DNA from: Roseateles sp. DAIF2
Lineage (GTDB): Bacteria; Pseudomonadota; Gammaproteobacteria; Burkholderiales; Burkholderiaceae_C
NCBI RefSeq assembly: GCF_015624425.1
Contig: NZ_CP049919.1
Location: 5,828,001 to 5,892,000, forward strand
Reading direction: 5' to 3'
DNA: 64,000 nucleotides
Part shown: positions 1 through 9,382 of the stretch, piece by piece
How positions within the stretch are numbered: the stretch's first letter is position 1
Layout of the letters: each line of letters opens with the position of its first letter
Notes under the pieces: model-generated
Databases searched by the model: none
Seen by the model: the letters and a program-made list of their open reading frames with translations, nothing else
Told to the model about the DNA's origin: nothing
Program-made: the position numbers and the translations under genes

Positions 1-357
1 TATCTTGTATCGCGACTGTTCAGCCAGTGGTGGGAGTGCAGCCACAAAGACCTTCACAGGCTTGCCGTCGACATAGCAGAAGCGCTGGATATCCACACGG
101 GCTCAAAAGTCGAGGCGCAGCATTCCTTGGCATCGCTGCTGACACGCACCGTAAGACCGAAGCTCGCGGAAACCCCGCCCGGCGTGACGCTCGCTCGCAA
201 TGCGATCGTCAGCTTGGCCCATGCGATTCAATTCACGAACGCCGTTCATCACGCCGGCGACTATCCCAACTTCCCGGCTGCGCTAACGATCAGCTACGCA
301 AAGGACTTGTCTCGGTCGTGTAAGCGTGCGGCGGATGCACTCAGCACTTTGGCTTGA
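1..357 (+). CDS. hypothetical protein, 3' end only
   Basis: An open frame runs from the first base of the window to a TGA at 355-357, giving 118 visible residues with no start, so the gene begins outside the window. The visible part is rich in Ala, Leu and His and looks helical. It contains no motif, signal peptide or membrane segment that I recognise. Like the next gene it has a lower GC content and a less biased codon third position than the rest of the window, which suggests both belong to an acquired segment. Function unknown. Confidence 0.55.
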   Translation, partial: YLVSRLFSQWWECSHKDLHRLAVDIAEALDIHTGSKVEAQHSLASLLTRTVRPKLAETPPGVTLARNAIVSLAHAIQFTNAVHHAGDYPNFPAALTISYAKDLSRSCKRAADALSTLA

Positions 358-559
358 TCAGGGGCCCGCGAATCAGGTGTAGATCGGTTCAACACCTGTC
401 CAAATGATCAATTGCATGGTGGATGGAGTTGACGTGTAGTCGACGAAGAAGGTCTGTTTTGGGGTGCGCATGCGGATGTCTGTCCTGTCGCAGCCAAATA
501 TGGCTAATGCACTGGCTGTGCGGGCAACACTCAAGCCTTAACCCCTTACCGGTGAACTT

Positions 560-1534
560 GTGGCCATAGCGAAAGTCCAACACTACGTACCGCAGTTCCT
601 ACTCAGGAACTTTGGCAACGGCAAGAAGGATCAAGTGTGGGTTTACGACAAGTCGTCTGCGCGGGCGTTTCCGTCAAATACGAAGAACGTTGCTAGCGAG
701 AGCCGCTTCTACGATTTCGAGTATCAAGGTCAAACTATTTCACTCGAGCCATGGCTTAGTCAGCTAGAAGGCAACGCGCAATCGGTGATCCGGTCCATTC
801 TTGAGGCGGACTCGCTGGCCACGCTGACTAATGAGCAGAGGCAAATCCTGGCGGCATTCTTGGCAGTCCAACTGACCAGAACTAAGACGTTCCGCGAACA
901 ATGGGATGCCCTCCCAAGGCTGCTACGCGAGCACTTACAGCGCAACGGTGATCAAGTTGCAGCGGGTTCCCAGGCAGAAGAGTTGATACGGGACATTCCG
1001 CCAAACGATCTCAAGGAGCAGGCCGCGAGAGTCATCTACAAGGCCCCAGAGACTTACGCTTCGCAGTTCCTCAACAAGGACTGGGTACTTGCAGCTACGA
1101 CGCGCAAGGCTCCGTTCTTGCTTAGCGATAACCCGCTGACACGCCAGAACATGGTCGATCGACCCGGCAGAGGGAATCTCGGGTTGGCGCTCCCAGGTAT
1201 CGAGATCTACTTCCCCCTGTCACCTACTCGTGCTTTGGCGATGTGGTGCCCTACCCTTACAGAGACAGTTCATCGTGGAGCTCTGACTCTTATGAGTCGC
1301 AACGGCTCCACAGCGACGGTGCACGATCCCAACGGCATCATCAGAATGAGCGACGCGTTGCTCAATGGCGATCCCGTCCTGTACTCGCCGGAAAACGTCG
1401 AGAACTTCAACTCGCTCCAGATCATCTGGAGTGAGCGATACATTTTCTCAAGCGCCAATGACTTTCAGCTCGCGCAAACCATGCTTAGCAAGCATCCAAG
1501 CCTCAAAAAGGGGCCGAGACCAGCTACGGCGTAG
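560..1534 (+). CDS. DUF4238 domain-containing protein
   Basis: This 324-residue protein starts with GTG at 560; an in-frame TAA at 539 excludes a longer form. The N-terminus has the DUF4238 hallmark HYVPQFLLRNF (residues 8-18), followed by the family's YDK and FYD motifs. A later DNPLTRQN stretch also fits the family. DUF4238 proteins have no established biochemical role but are common in accessory regions. No signal peptide or membrane segment is seen. GC content is visibly lower than in the genes from 1.7 kb onward, which points to horizontal acquisition. The family call is firm; the function is unknown. Confidence 0.85.
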   Translation: MAIAKVQHYVPQFLLRNFGNGKKDQVWVYDKSSARAFPSNTKNVASESRFYDFEYQGQTISLEPWLSQLEGNAQSVIRSILEADSLATLTNEQRQILAAFLAVQLTRTKTFREQWDALPRLLREHLQRNGDQVAAGSQAEELIRDIPPNDLKEQAARVIYKAPETYASQFLNKDWVLAATTRKAPFLLSDNPLTRQNMVDRPGRGNLGLALPGIEIYFPLSPTRALAMWCPTLTETVHRGALTLMSRNGSTATVHDPNGIIRMSDALLNGDPVLYSPENVENFNSLQIIWSERYIFSSANDFQLAQTMLSKHPSLKKGPRPATA

Positions 1535-1727
1535 CGTATCGCCGCTGTAAAGCTCACTCCCCCGCTCTCGCCCCCGCACCGTTTGCCTTACCGGGCGGCG
1601 CTCGCCCGTCGAGGACAGCTTTCTGAGCTCTCTTTTTAGGCTGAGCGACGACGGCAACGGGTCGGCTGCGTGAGTTCACAGGTCGACCGTGAACGGCCGC
1701 AACCGCTGCATTGCCACCGCCCCACCA

Positions 1728-2352
1728 TCAGTCGATGCTCGCCCTTAGCTTCCCCAAAAACCGCCCCATATGCGGATCACTCCGCGTCAGCGGCACCTCA
1801 TCGAACGCAAACCACCGCACCGACTCGAACTCACCCGCATCGAAGCGCGATAGCGGCGCATGGCGGTCGCCTCGCAGCAGGTACCACAGCGACACATCCT
1901 GATGCCCGGCGGTCAGGCCGACCGTGGTGGTGCAGGTGAGAAAGCGCGGCGGGCCAACTTGAGCCTCGTCGATGATCAGACCCAGCTCCTCCTGCAGCTC
2001 GCGCACCACCGTGCGGCGCGGCGACTCGCCCAGCTCGACATGGCCGCCGCTGGGCAGCCACAGGCGGGCGTTGCGATGGTCGACCAGCAGGATGTGCCCG
2101 TCGTCAACGAGCGCGAAGTAGGACACCAGATGCCGGGGCGGCGTCGCCGGCTTGCTTAGCGATGCGGCACAGCGGCGCGCCACCGCTGTCATCCACCCAG
2201 GCCAGGGTCTGCGCGATCTGCTCCCGCTCCAGCGCGTCCCAGGGCCGGATCGACAGCAGCTCGGCGCGCACCAGGGCGCGCTGAGCCGCTTCGGTGATGC
2301 TGATGGTGGTGGTGACGACATCCGTCGGATCAGTAGCAACCATCGTCGTCAT
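1728..2352 (-). pseudogene. Nudix hydrolase, frameshifted by a 4-bp tandem duplication
   Basis: Two overlapping minus-strand frames together make one Nudix protein. The first, from ATG at 2352, gives the N-terminal region ending in DDSGGAPLCRIAK. The second supplies KPATPPRHLVSYFALV, the Nudix box (G-x5-E-x7-REL-x-EELG) and the C-terminus. Family members read continuously from APLxRxAK into PATPPRHLVSYF. Here the coding strand has AAGCAAGC (2150-2157) where one AAGC would keep the frame. Removing one copy restores about 206 residues. The ATG overlaps the stop of the upstream small gene. It could be a genuine null allele or an assembly error. Confidence 0.75.
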
Positions 2353-2585
2353 CGCCTCTCATTCCCTCGCTTGTAGTTCCCGGTCGCCCTCGCCAGCAGC
2401 CGCTGCCGCTGCGCCTCCCCCACGTCCCCATCCTCGCAACGCGCCAGCGCCGCCAGCAGCCGCTCGGCCTGGGCGGCGCCCAGCAGGGTGACGGGCTTGC
2501 CGTCGCGCAGGATCTGCAGCTCGCCGCTTTTCTTGTTGCGCGGGGCGCAGCTGAAACCCAGCGGCTGCTCGGGTAGACGAGCCAT
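2349..2585 (-). CDS. small hypothetical protein (78 aa)
   Basis: This 78-residue ORF is locked between its neighbours. Its ATG shares one base with the TGA of the M28 peptidase (TGATG), and its own stop overlaps the Nudix ATG by four bases, so it is probably translated by coupling in a three-gene operon. It is basic at the C-terminus (NYKRGNERR) and contains a GELQILRDGKPVTLL segment that could form a small beta hairpin. No known domain, signal peptide or membrane segment was recognised. Confidence 0.6.
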   Translation of the reverse strand: MARLPEQPLGFSCAPRNKKSGELQILRDGKPVTLLGAAQAERLLAALARCEDGDVGEAQRQRLLARATGNYKRGNERR

Positions 2586-4033
2586 CAGGGCTTGGCCGTC
2601 GCCGGCGGCGCCTCCGGCGCCGGCATCGGGCCGAAGGCCAGCGGGCTCTGCGCGGCCAGCCAGGCCATCACGGCCCAGGCCGCGACGTTCTGGCGCAGCT
2701 TGGCCGGGTCGATCTTGTCCAGGGTGTCGTTGGGCGTGTGGTGCCAGTCGAAATAGTCGCTGCCGTCCTGGCTCAGCTCCAGCGCCGGCCAGTTCAGGCG
2801 CCGCATCAGGAGGGCCGCATCGGGGCCGGGCGAGGCCTCGGTGGCGCTGCCGCGCGCGATGCCCAGCGGCGCCAGCGCCGCGGCGATGCGCTCGACGACC
2901 GGCAGCGCCTCGGGCCGCACGCGGCTCTGCAGCCGGTAGACAAGACCTGCCCCCAGGTCGCTTTCGCCGACCAGCTGGTGCACCTGGCTCTTGTACTTCT
3001 CGGCATAGGCCAGCGCGCCGTCGAAGCCGTTCTCCTCGTTGGCGAACAGCACGATGCGCACGGTGCGGCGCGGCTTCAGCCCTTGCTCCAGCATCAGCTT
3101 CGCCGCGGCGGTGACGATGCCGACGCCGGCGCCGTCGTCCAGCGCGCCGGGGCCCAGGTCCCAGCTGTCCAGGTGGGCGCCGATCAGCACCACCTCGTCG
3201 GGCAGCTCGCGGCCCGGGATCTCGGCGATCACGTTGTGCGAGGTGGCGGCGATGCCGGCCTCGCTGCGCAGCACCAGGTGCATCTTGGTCGGCTGCTCGT
3301 AGCGGGTCAGGCGCGCGATCAGGTCGGCGTCGGGCACCGAGACGGCCAGCGCCGGGATCCTGGTGATGCCCTCGGGATAGCGGGTCGCGCCGGTATGGGC
3401 CAGGCGGTCGCGGTCGGTGCCGATCGAGCGGATCGCCACCGCCACCGCGCCGCGCTTGGCGGCCTCGGCCGGCGCCTGGGCGCGCGCCGCCACCGCGCGG
3501 CCATAGCCGCGGGCGTCGCGGGTGCGCTCGGTCTTCTGGTCGATGAAGACGATGCGGCCATTCGCGCGCTCGCTGGTGTCGGCTTTCAGCGCGTCCAGGT
3601 CGGGGTAGTAGGCGATCTCGGCATGCAGGCCCTCCTTGGGCGTGGACACGCTGTTGCCCAGGGCGGTCATCACCAGCGGATGAGCAAAGGGCGCGGTGAC
3701 ATGGGCATGAGCCTCGCCGCGCTTCCAGGCGCGCAGCGGCACCGGCTCGGCGCGCACGTTCGCAAAGCCCAGGCCCTTGAGCCGCGCCAGCGCCCAGTCG
3801 ACCGCGCGCTGGTCGTTCAGCGAGCCGGCCGGGCGCGCGCCGACTTCGGTCACCAGGCTGTCGACCAGCTCATAGGCCAGGCCGCTCCTGAGCCCGGCCT
3901 CGCGCAGCGCCTCGGCCGCCTTCAGCTCGGCGGGCTCGAAGGCCTGGGCCGACGCGCCGGCCAGGGCCAGCAGCAGCATGCCGGCCAGTCGGTTCAGCCG
4001 CACGGTGGTGGTGTTTGTCGCACGCCTACTCAT
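2585..4033 (-). CDS. M28 family zinc peptidase, exported
   Basis: This 482-residue protein has a basic N-terminus, a hydrophobic stretch (MLLLALAGASAQA) and an Ala-x-Ala cleavage site, so it is probably exported. The C-terminal half is an M28 metallopeptidase. HLDSWDLGPGALDDGAG carries the first His and bridging Asp, NEENG the catalytic and metal Glu, ESDLGAG a further Asp, and HTPNDTLDKID the last His, so a two-zinc site looks complete. A PA-like region precedes it. Start: GGGAGG lies 11 bases before the ATG. It probably cleaves peptides, like the carboxypeptidase-Q/aminopeptidase group, but the substrate is unknown. It heads the operon with the small ORF and the Nudix gene. Confidence 0.88.
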   Translation of the reverse strand: MSRRATNTTTVRLNRLAGMLLLALAGASAQAFEPAELKAAEALREAGLRSGLAYELVDSLVTEVGARPAGSLNDQRAVDWALARLKGLGFANVRAEPVPLRAWKRGEAHAHVTAPFAHPLVMTALGNSVSTPKEGLHAEIAYYPDLDALKADTSERANGRIVFIDQKTERTRDARGYGRAVAARAQAPAEAAKRGAVAVAIRSIGTDRDRLAHTGATRYPEGITRIPALAVSVPDADLIARLTRYEQPTKMHLVLRSEAGIAATSHNVIAEIPGRELPDEVVLIGAHLDSWDLGPGALDDGAGVGIVTAAAKLMLEQGLKPRRTVRIVLFANEENGFDGALAYAEKYKSQVHQLVGESDLGAGLVYRLQSRVRPEALPVVERIAAALAPLGIARGSATEASPGPDAALLMRRLNWPALELSQDGSDYFDWHHTPNDTLDKIDPAKLRQNVAAWAVMAWLAAQSPLAFGPMPAPEAPPATAKP

Positions 4034-4194
4034 CGCCTGTCATCCTCCCTTGGGGCGCGAGCATAGCCGTTGGCGCCGCGCTGCGGTCGATTCGCGCCGG
4101 TGGCCGACCAGTGGTCGCGGCGCGCTCGCGCATCCGGCGCGGCGGCGCCACCATCGCGGCCATTCAATCATTCAGTTTTCTTCAGGAGCCCGCG

Positions 4195-4539
4195 ATGACG
4201 ACGACGACCATGACGCATGAGCAGCCCCACGACGACCCGGGCGCCATGAAGACGCTGCAGCGCCAAGCGCGCCGCCGCGTCGACATGAAGCTCGGCTGGC
4301 TGACCCATGCGTTGGTGTTCGTGCTGGTCAACACCGGCCTGTTCCTGCTCAACGGCCTGGTGACCGGCGGGCGCGCCTGGCACCTGTTCCCGCTCTGGGG
4401 CTGGGGCCTGGGGCTAGCGATTCACGGCCTGGTGGTGCTGCTGGCCTTGGGCAGCGGCGGTGGCCTGCGCCAGCGCATGCTGGCCGCCGAGCTGGGCCGG
4501 CTCAAGCAGCAGCAGCAGCGCCGGTCCCCAGCCAGCTGA
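4195..4539 (+). CDS. 2TM domain-containing membrane protein
   Basis: This 114-residue protein starts at ATG 4195 with AGGAG at 4184-4188; the frame is open further upstream but lacks a ribosome site there. It matches the small 2TM family: an amphipathic RRRVDMKLGW lead-in, a first membrane helix (LTHALVFVLVNTGLFLLNG), a Trp-rich WHLFPLWGWGLGLAIHG turn and second helix, then a Gln-rich cytoplasmic tail. Such proteins often sit near sensor kinases, but none is adjacent here. The 3' end overlaps the convergent YkvA gene by 38 bases. Function unknown. Confidence 0.75.
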   Translation: MTTTTMTHEQPHDDPGAMKTLQRQARRRVDMKLGWLTHALVFVLVNTGLFLLNGLVTGGRAWHLFPLWGWGLGLAIHGLVVLLALGSGGGLRQRMLAAELGRLKQQQQRRSPAS

Positions 4540-4909
4540 TCAGGCCCCAGGTCAGCAGGCCGCCCGCGACCAGCCACAGCAGCACGAACACCGCCGCCGC
4601 GGCCCAGCTGCGCGGGCGCTGCAGCAGCTGCTGGGCCTTCAGCCGGGCGCGCGCCAGCACCGGCGGCGGCATCAGGCGCACGACCAGCCACAGACCCAGC
4701 GGCACGATGATCAGGTCGTCCAGATAGCCCAGCAGCGGGATGAAGTCCGGGATCAGGTCGATCGGGCTCAGCGCATAGGCCGCGACCGCCAGCGCCAGCA
4801 GGCGCAGGCCCCAGGGCGCCTCGCGGTCCCGCGCCGCGAAGTACACGGCCAGCACCTCACCCTTCAGCGCCAGGGCCCAGGCCCTCAGCAGTCCACGACG
4901 TTTGCCCAT
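4502..4909 (-). CDS. YkvA family (DUF1232) membrane protein
   Basis: This 135-residue protein contains the DUF1232 signature YALSPIDLIPDFIPLLGYLDD, where SPIDLIPDFIP is the conserved core, followed by two hydrophobic helices. I chose ATG 4909 because it overlaps the stop of the upstream acyl-CoA ligase as TGATG, indicating translational coupling. The family has no established activity. Its 3' end overlaps the convergent 2TM gene. Confidence 0.85.
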   Translation of the reverse strand: MGKRRGLLRAWALALKGEVLAVYFAARDREAPWGLRLLALAVAAYALSPIDLIPDFIPLLGYLDDLIIVPLGLWLVVRLMPPPVLARARLKAQQLLQRPRSWAAAAVFVLLWLVAGGLLTWGLISWLGTGAAAAA

Positions 4910-6627
4910 CAATCTCCGAAAACAATTTTCTTGCGGCGCTCCACCCACTCCTCGTAGTGAGATCCGTAGACCTCCTCGACGCGGTTGCGCTTGACCTTGA
5001 AGGTGGGGGTGATGAAGCCATTGTCAACCGTCCACGGTGACTTCATCACGACCAGGCAGTCCAGCTGCTCATGCGGGTCCAGGCGCGCGTTGACATCGTC
5101 CAGATGCTGGTTCAGCTGGGCCATCAGCTGCTGGCGGTCCGCCTCGCTGCCGCTGCGCTGGGCCGCGTCGGGCGAGAGCATCACGATGCCCAGCGGCTGG
5201 CCCAGGTTGGCGCCGGTGACCATGCAGGCCTCGACCGCCGGGTGCATCACCAGCCGGTCCTCGATCGGCGCCGGCGCGACATACTTGCCCTTGCTGGTCT
5301 TGAACAGATCCTTGACGCGGCCGGTGATGCGCAGGCAGCCCTGGGGGTCGATCTGCGCCTTGTCGCCGGTGCGCAGCCAGCCGTCCTCGGTGAAGGCCTC
5401 CCGGCTCAGGCCCGGCTCCTTGTAGTAACCCAGCATCACCGCCGGGCTGCGCATCTGCAGCTCGCCGCTGGTCGGGTCGATGCGGGTCTCGACGCCCGGA
5501 TAGGCCGGGCCGACGGTGCCGCGCTGGTTCTTGCCCGGCAGGGTGATGTGCGAGACCGCCAGGTTCTCGGTCATGCCGTAGCCCTCGTTGATCGGGATGC
5601 CCAGCTTGGCGTACCACTCCAGCAGGGCCGGCGGCATCGGCGCGGCGCCGCCGGCGGCGAAGCGGCATTGGTCCAGGCCCAGGGCCTTCTGGATCTTGCG
5701 CCGCACCAGGCCGCCGATCAGCGGCAGACCCAGCAGCCGGTTCAGCTTGGCCGGCGGCATCTTCGCGAAGATGCCCTGCTGGAACTTGACCCACAGCCGC
5801 GGCACCGAGAAGAACACGGTCGGCCGGGCGCGCTGCAGGTCGCTGGTGAAGGTGTCCAGGCTCTCGGCGAAGAAGATGTGCATGCCGGTGCGCAGCCAGC
5901 CATGCTCGACCAACATGCGCTCCACCACATGGGCCAGCGGCAGGTAGGACAGCATGCGGTCCTCGCCGGTCAGATGGAAGCGCTCCAGCCCGGTCTGGAT
6001 GGCCCAGGCGAAGGCGCCGAAGCTGTGCATCACGCCCTTCGGGTTGCCGGTGGTGCCGGAGGTGTAGATCAGGGTGCACAGCTCGTCGGCGCCGCGCAGC
6101 GGCTCGCCCTGCAGCGGCGCGCTGCGCGCGCAGATCGCGTCCCAGCCCTCGTAGGCCCGCTTGGCGTCCTCCGGCGAGAGCGGGTAGCTGATGCAGGGCA
6201 TGCCGGCCGGCACGCCGGGCTTCATGCCCTCCCAGCCGTCCAGCTTGCCGACGAACAGCGCGCGCGATTCGCTGTGGTTCAGGATCTGGGTGATGGTCTC
6301 GCTGGCCAGGGTCGGATACAGCGGCACCGAGACATAGCCGGCCAGCCAGATCGCCAGGTCGCTCATCAGCCACCAGGCGCAGTTCTTCGACAGGATCGCC
6401 ACCTTGGCGCCGGGCTCCCAGCCGCGCTCGCGGCCCATGGCCTGCAGATGCGCGGCCATGCGGCGCACCTGGTCGGCCACCTCGCTCCAGCGCAGCTCCT
6501 TGACCACGCCGCCACCCATCGGCTGGGTGAAGGTCAGGCGCGTCGGCGCCTCGCGTTCCCAATGGTAGAAGCGCTGTAGCGCCAGGCTGTCCGCGGGCAG
6601 GGTGCCGGAGGGGGTGCTTGCGGCCAT
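4909..6627 (-). CDS. AMP-dependent acyl-CoA ligase (long-chain fatty acid type)
   Basis: This 572-residue adenylate-forming enzyme has the AMP-binding P-loop YTSGTTGNPKG, the acceptor motif GYGMTE and the hinge region GWLRTGDKAQID with GRVKDLFKTSKGKYVAP. Those signatures belong to the FadD15/FAA-like long-chain acyl-CoA synthetases of bacteria. It should activate a fatty acid with ATP and coenzyme A at the inner membrane. GAGGAG lies about 8 bases before the ATG at 6627. The downstream YkvA gene overlaps its stop. The acid chain length cannot be read from sequence. Confidence 0.9.
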   Translation of the reverse strand: MAASTPSGTLPADSLALQRFYHWEREAPTRLTFTQPMGGGVVKELRWSEVADQVRRMAAHLQAMGRERGWEPGAKVAILSKNCAWWLMSDLAIWLAGYVSVPLYPTLASETITQILNHSESRALFVGKLDGWEGMKPGVPAGMPCISYPLSPEDAKRAYEGWDAICARSAPLQGEPLRGADELCTLIYTSGTTGNPKGVMHSFGAFAWAIQTGLERFHLTGEDRMLSYLPLAHVVERMLVEHGWLRTGMHIFFAESLDTFTSDLQRARPTVFFSVPRLWVKFQQGIFAKMPPAKLNRLLGLPLIGGLVRRKIQKALGLDQCRFAAGGAAPMPPALLEWYAKLGIPINEGYGMTENLAVSHITLPGKNQRGTVGPAYPGVETRIDPTSGELQMRSPAVMLGYYKEPGLSREAFTEDGWLRTGDKAQIDPQGCLRITGRVKDLFKTSKGKYVAPAPIEDRLVMHPAVEACMVTGANLGQPLGIVMLSPDAAQRSGSEADRQQLMAQLNQHLDDVNARLDPHEQLDCLVVMKSPWTVDNGFITPTFKVKRNRVEEVYGSHYEEWVERRKKIVFGD

Positions 6628-6770
6628 GTTCTTGTCTCCTCGATGTTGTGCTCGGTGCCGGGCCTTGCCGGCCCGCGGTCCCAGGCTAACCCGGGGTGGG
6701 CAGGGCCGGGAGCGGGTTTGTGCGCAGACCGCTGCGGTCTAGAGCCGCCGCTCCAGGCCCGGTCTGGTGT

Positions 6771-9359
6771 TCAAAAGGCCGCGTCCGGCGGCGCGTTCGC
6801 CTCGCCGCGGCCCAGGGATTCGCGCCAGGCGTCCAGCGGATGCGGGCGCGGCAGATGCCGCGGGCGCAGCGCATCGGCGCGGGCCAGCGCCGCATTGGCC
6901 GCCGGCATGTCGCGCTGCAGCATGAGCGTGGTGGCCAGGTCCAGCTGGGCGCGCCAGCGCGGCGCCTGGTCGGGCTCGTTGATCGCGTCCAGCGCCGCGA
7001 CGCGCTGCTCCAGCAGGCGGCGGCTGGCGGCCAGATCGCCGCCCCGGCGCGCCAGCGCGCCCTGCAGCTGCTGCAGCCGGCCGCGCAGCGGCGCGCTGGT
7101 GGCCAGGATCGGCAGCCGCTCGATCTGCCGCGCCAGCTCGGCCGCCAACGGCGGATCCAGGCGCAGCGCGGCGCGGGCCAGGTGCAGCAGCGGGTCGGCC
7201 AGGTTCGGCCCGGTCAGGCGCGGCTCGGCCGGCAGCGCCGCGGCCAGCGCCCGGGCCTCGCGCGCCAGCTGTGCCGGCTCGGCGCTACCGGCCAGGGTGC
7301 GGCTCAGCAGCAGCTGGGTCTCGCGCGGCAGCAGCAGGGCGCCCATCGTCACGCCGCGCGCCGCGCCGGCGGCCTTGACGGCTTCGCGCTCGCGCTGCGC
7401 CGCGGCATGCTCGCCGCGGTCCTGCCACCAGTTGGCCAGCTCGTTGCGCAGGCCCAGCGCGGTCTCGGTGTCGGGGCCCAGCAGGCGATCCATCTCGGCC
7501 GTCAGCTCGCGCACCTCGCGCTCGAAGTCGCGCGGCAGCAGGCGGCGCATCTGCATCGTCAGCAGGCCGCGCTGCTGGGCCAGCACCTCGACCGGGTCGG
7601 TCCGGATGCCCTCGACCCAGGCCGGGCGGGCCTGCTCCAAGGTGGCCGCGGCCTCGGTGAAGCGGCCCTGGGCATAGCGCAACACGGCCAGCTTGGTCAG
7701 GGTTGCCATGCGCGGCATGCTGCCCGGCGCGGTGGCGCGCTCGTTGACCGCCAGCATCTCCGGCACCAGGGCCTCGGCCTCGGCGAAACGGCCGGTCTTG
7801 GTATAGCCGACCACCAGCATCTGCAGCAGGGCGCTGTATTCGGTCGAATCCTCGCCCATCAGCCGGCGGGTCGGCTGCAGCAGCGGGGTGGCCAGCTCCA
7901 GCGTGCGGTCCACCAGCCCGGCGGCGTTGTAGACCCGGGCCAGCTTGTCCTGGGCCTCGACGACCTGGATGGCGTCGGCGGCATGCAGCGCGCGCAGCTG
8001 GCTCAGCTGGCGCTCGCCCAGCTCGATCGCGCGGTCGAAACGCCCCTGCGCGTGATAGACATGGACCAGCACGCCCTGCAGCTCGGCGCGCAGCTCGGGC
8101 TCGTCGTCGAAGCGCTGATCCAGCTCGCGGCGGCTGCGCTCCAGCAGGTCCTCGACGGTGGGCGGCCGGCCGCCATGCTCCTTGGGGTCGGCGTTCGCCA
8201 GCAGGTCGCCCAGATAGGTCAGGGCCCGCTGGCTGACGCGCGCCGCATGATCGGCGCGCTGCCATTGCCACAGGCTCAGGCCCAGGCCCGCCCCCAGCGA
8301 GGCCAGCACCAGCGCGCCGGCGCCGGCCAGCCCCGCGTTGCGGCGCAGCCAGAGGCGGCCGCGATGGCGCCAGTCCTCGCCGCGCACGCTGACCGGGCGG
8401 TGCGCCAGCCAGGCCTCCAGGTCGTCGATGAAGGCACGTACGCTGGCATAGCGCTCGGCCGGGCGCTTGCGCAGGGCTTTGGCGGCGACGGCCTCCAGGT
8501 CGCCGCGCGCCAGCCGGTGGTCCGGCGGCAGGCCCGGCCCCTCGGCGCGGGCGGCGCCCGCGCGGGTGCGCGAGAGCCGCATCGGCTCGGTATGCAGCAC
8601 CGCATGCTCCATCGCCTGCGGGCTGGCCGCGCGGTCGGCATAGGGCAGCTCGCCGCTGAGCAGCTCGAACAGCATCACGCCCAGCGCGTACTGGTCGGCC
8701 GCCGTGCCGACCACCTCGCCCAGCAGCTGCTCCGGCGCCGCATAGGCCGGCGTATGGCGGCGCCCGGCCAGGCGGGTCAGGGCGCTGTCGCGCGGCGCGC
8801 CGGTCGCGTCGTCCAGCAGCGCGGCGATGCCGAAGTCCAGCAGCTTGGGCGCGCCGGCCGGCGTCACCATCACATTGCCGGGCTTCAGGTCGCGGTGCAC
8901 GATCAGCTGGGCATGGGCGTATTCGACCGCGCGCGCCACGCCGATCAGCAGGCGCACGCGCTCCGCCACGCTCGCGCGCCGACGCGCCACATGCTGGGAC
9001 AGGGTCAGCCCCGGCACATGCTCCAGCACCAGGTAGGCGGTCTCGCCCGCCAGCCCGGCGTCCAGCAGCCGGGCGATGCCGGCATGGTCGAGCCGGCCCA
9101 GCAGCGCGCGCTCGCGCGCGAAACGGGCGCCCAGGCCGGGGCCGGTGATGTCGGCGCGCAGCAGCTTGACCGCGGCGCGCGCCTCGTAGAGCCCGTCGCA
9201 GCGCTGCGCCAACCAGACCTCGCCCATGCCGCCGCTGCCGATGCGCTCGATCAGCACCCAGGCGCCCAGGCGCAGGCCGGCCTTCGGCGCGGCCGCGGGG
9301 GTCGGGTCTTGCGTAGTGCCGACCCCGTCCGTGACGGTGGGATCGAGGGTCGGGTCCAT
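6771..9359 (-). CDS. Hanks-type serine/threonine kinase with TPR C-terminus
   Basis: This 862-residue protein has a complete Hanks kinase domain (about residues 30-330): glycine loop GSGGMGEVW (41-49), lysine in AAVKLL (K65), HRDLKPGN (155-162), DFG (175-177) and YAAPEQ. A single membrane helix (about residues 380-405) follows, and the C-terminal half consists of Ala/Leu-rich helical repeats typical of TPRs. Tandem kinase-TM-TPR proteins usually sense something through the TPR side. The start at 9359 is the first Met before the kinase domain; the frame is open far upstream into trpS, but that is antisense to nothing conserved and lies out of frame with trpS. No phosphatase or sigma factor gene is adjacent. 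Confidence 0.88.
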   Translation of the reverse strand: MDPTLDPTVTDGVGTTQDPTPAAAPKAGLRLGAWVLIERIGSGGMGEVWLAQRCDGLYEARAAVKLLRADITGPGLGARFARERALLGRLDHAGIARLLDAGLAGETAYLVLEHVPGLTLSQHVARRRASVAERVRLLIGVARAVEYAHAQLIVHRDLKPGNVMVTPAGAPKLLDFGIAALLDDATGAPRDSALTRLAGRRHTPAYAAPEQLLGEVVGTAADQYALGVMLFELLSGELPYADRAASPQAMEHAVLHTEPMRLSRTRAGAARAEGPGLPPDHRLARGDLEAVAAKALRKRPAERYASVRAFIDDLEAWLAHRPVSVRGEDWRHRGRLWLRRNAGLAGAGALVLASLGAGLGLSLWQWQRADHAARVSQRALTYLGDLLANADPKEHGGRPPTVEDLLERSRRELDQRFDDEPELRAELQGVLVHVYHAQGRFDRAIELGERQLSQLRALHAADAIQVVEAQDKLARVYNAAGLVDRTLELATPLLQPTRRLMGEDSTEYSALLQMLVVGYTKTGRFAEAEALVPEMLAVNERATAPGSMPRMATLTKLAVLRYAQGRFTEAAATLEQARPAWVEGIRTDPVEVLAQQRGLLTMQMRRLLPRDFEREVRELTAEMDRLLGPDTETALGLRNELANWWQDRGEHAAAQREREAVKAAGAARGVTMGALLLPRETQLLLSRTLAGSAEPAQLAREARALAAALPAEPRLTGPNLADPLLHLARAALRLDPPLAAELARQIERLPILATSAPLRGRLQQLQGALARRGGDLAASRRLLEQRVAALDAINEPDQAPRWRAQLDLATTLMLQRDMPAANAALARADALRPRHLPRPHPLDAWRESLGRGEANAPPDAAF

Positions 9360-9382
9360 GCGCCGCGCGCGCCGCCGCCGGC

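Noticed and set aside
2738..4066. Long plus-strand ORF (442 codons) opposite the M28 peptidase
   Set aside because: It is a high-GC antisense shadow with His/Gln/Arg/Gly-rich low-complexity translation; the minus strand has a complete peptidase.
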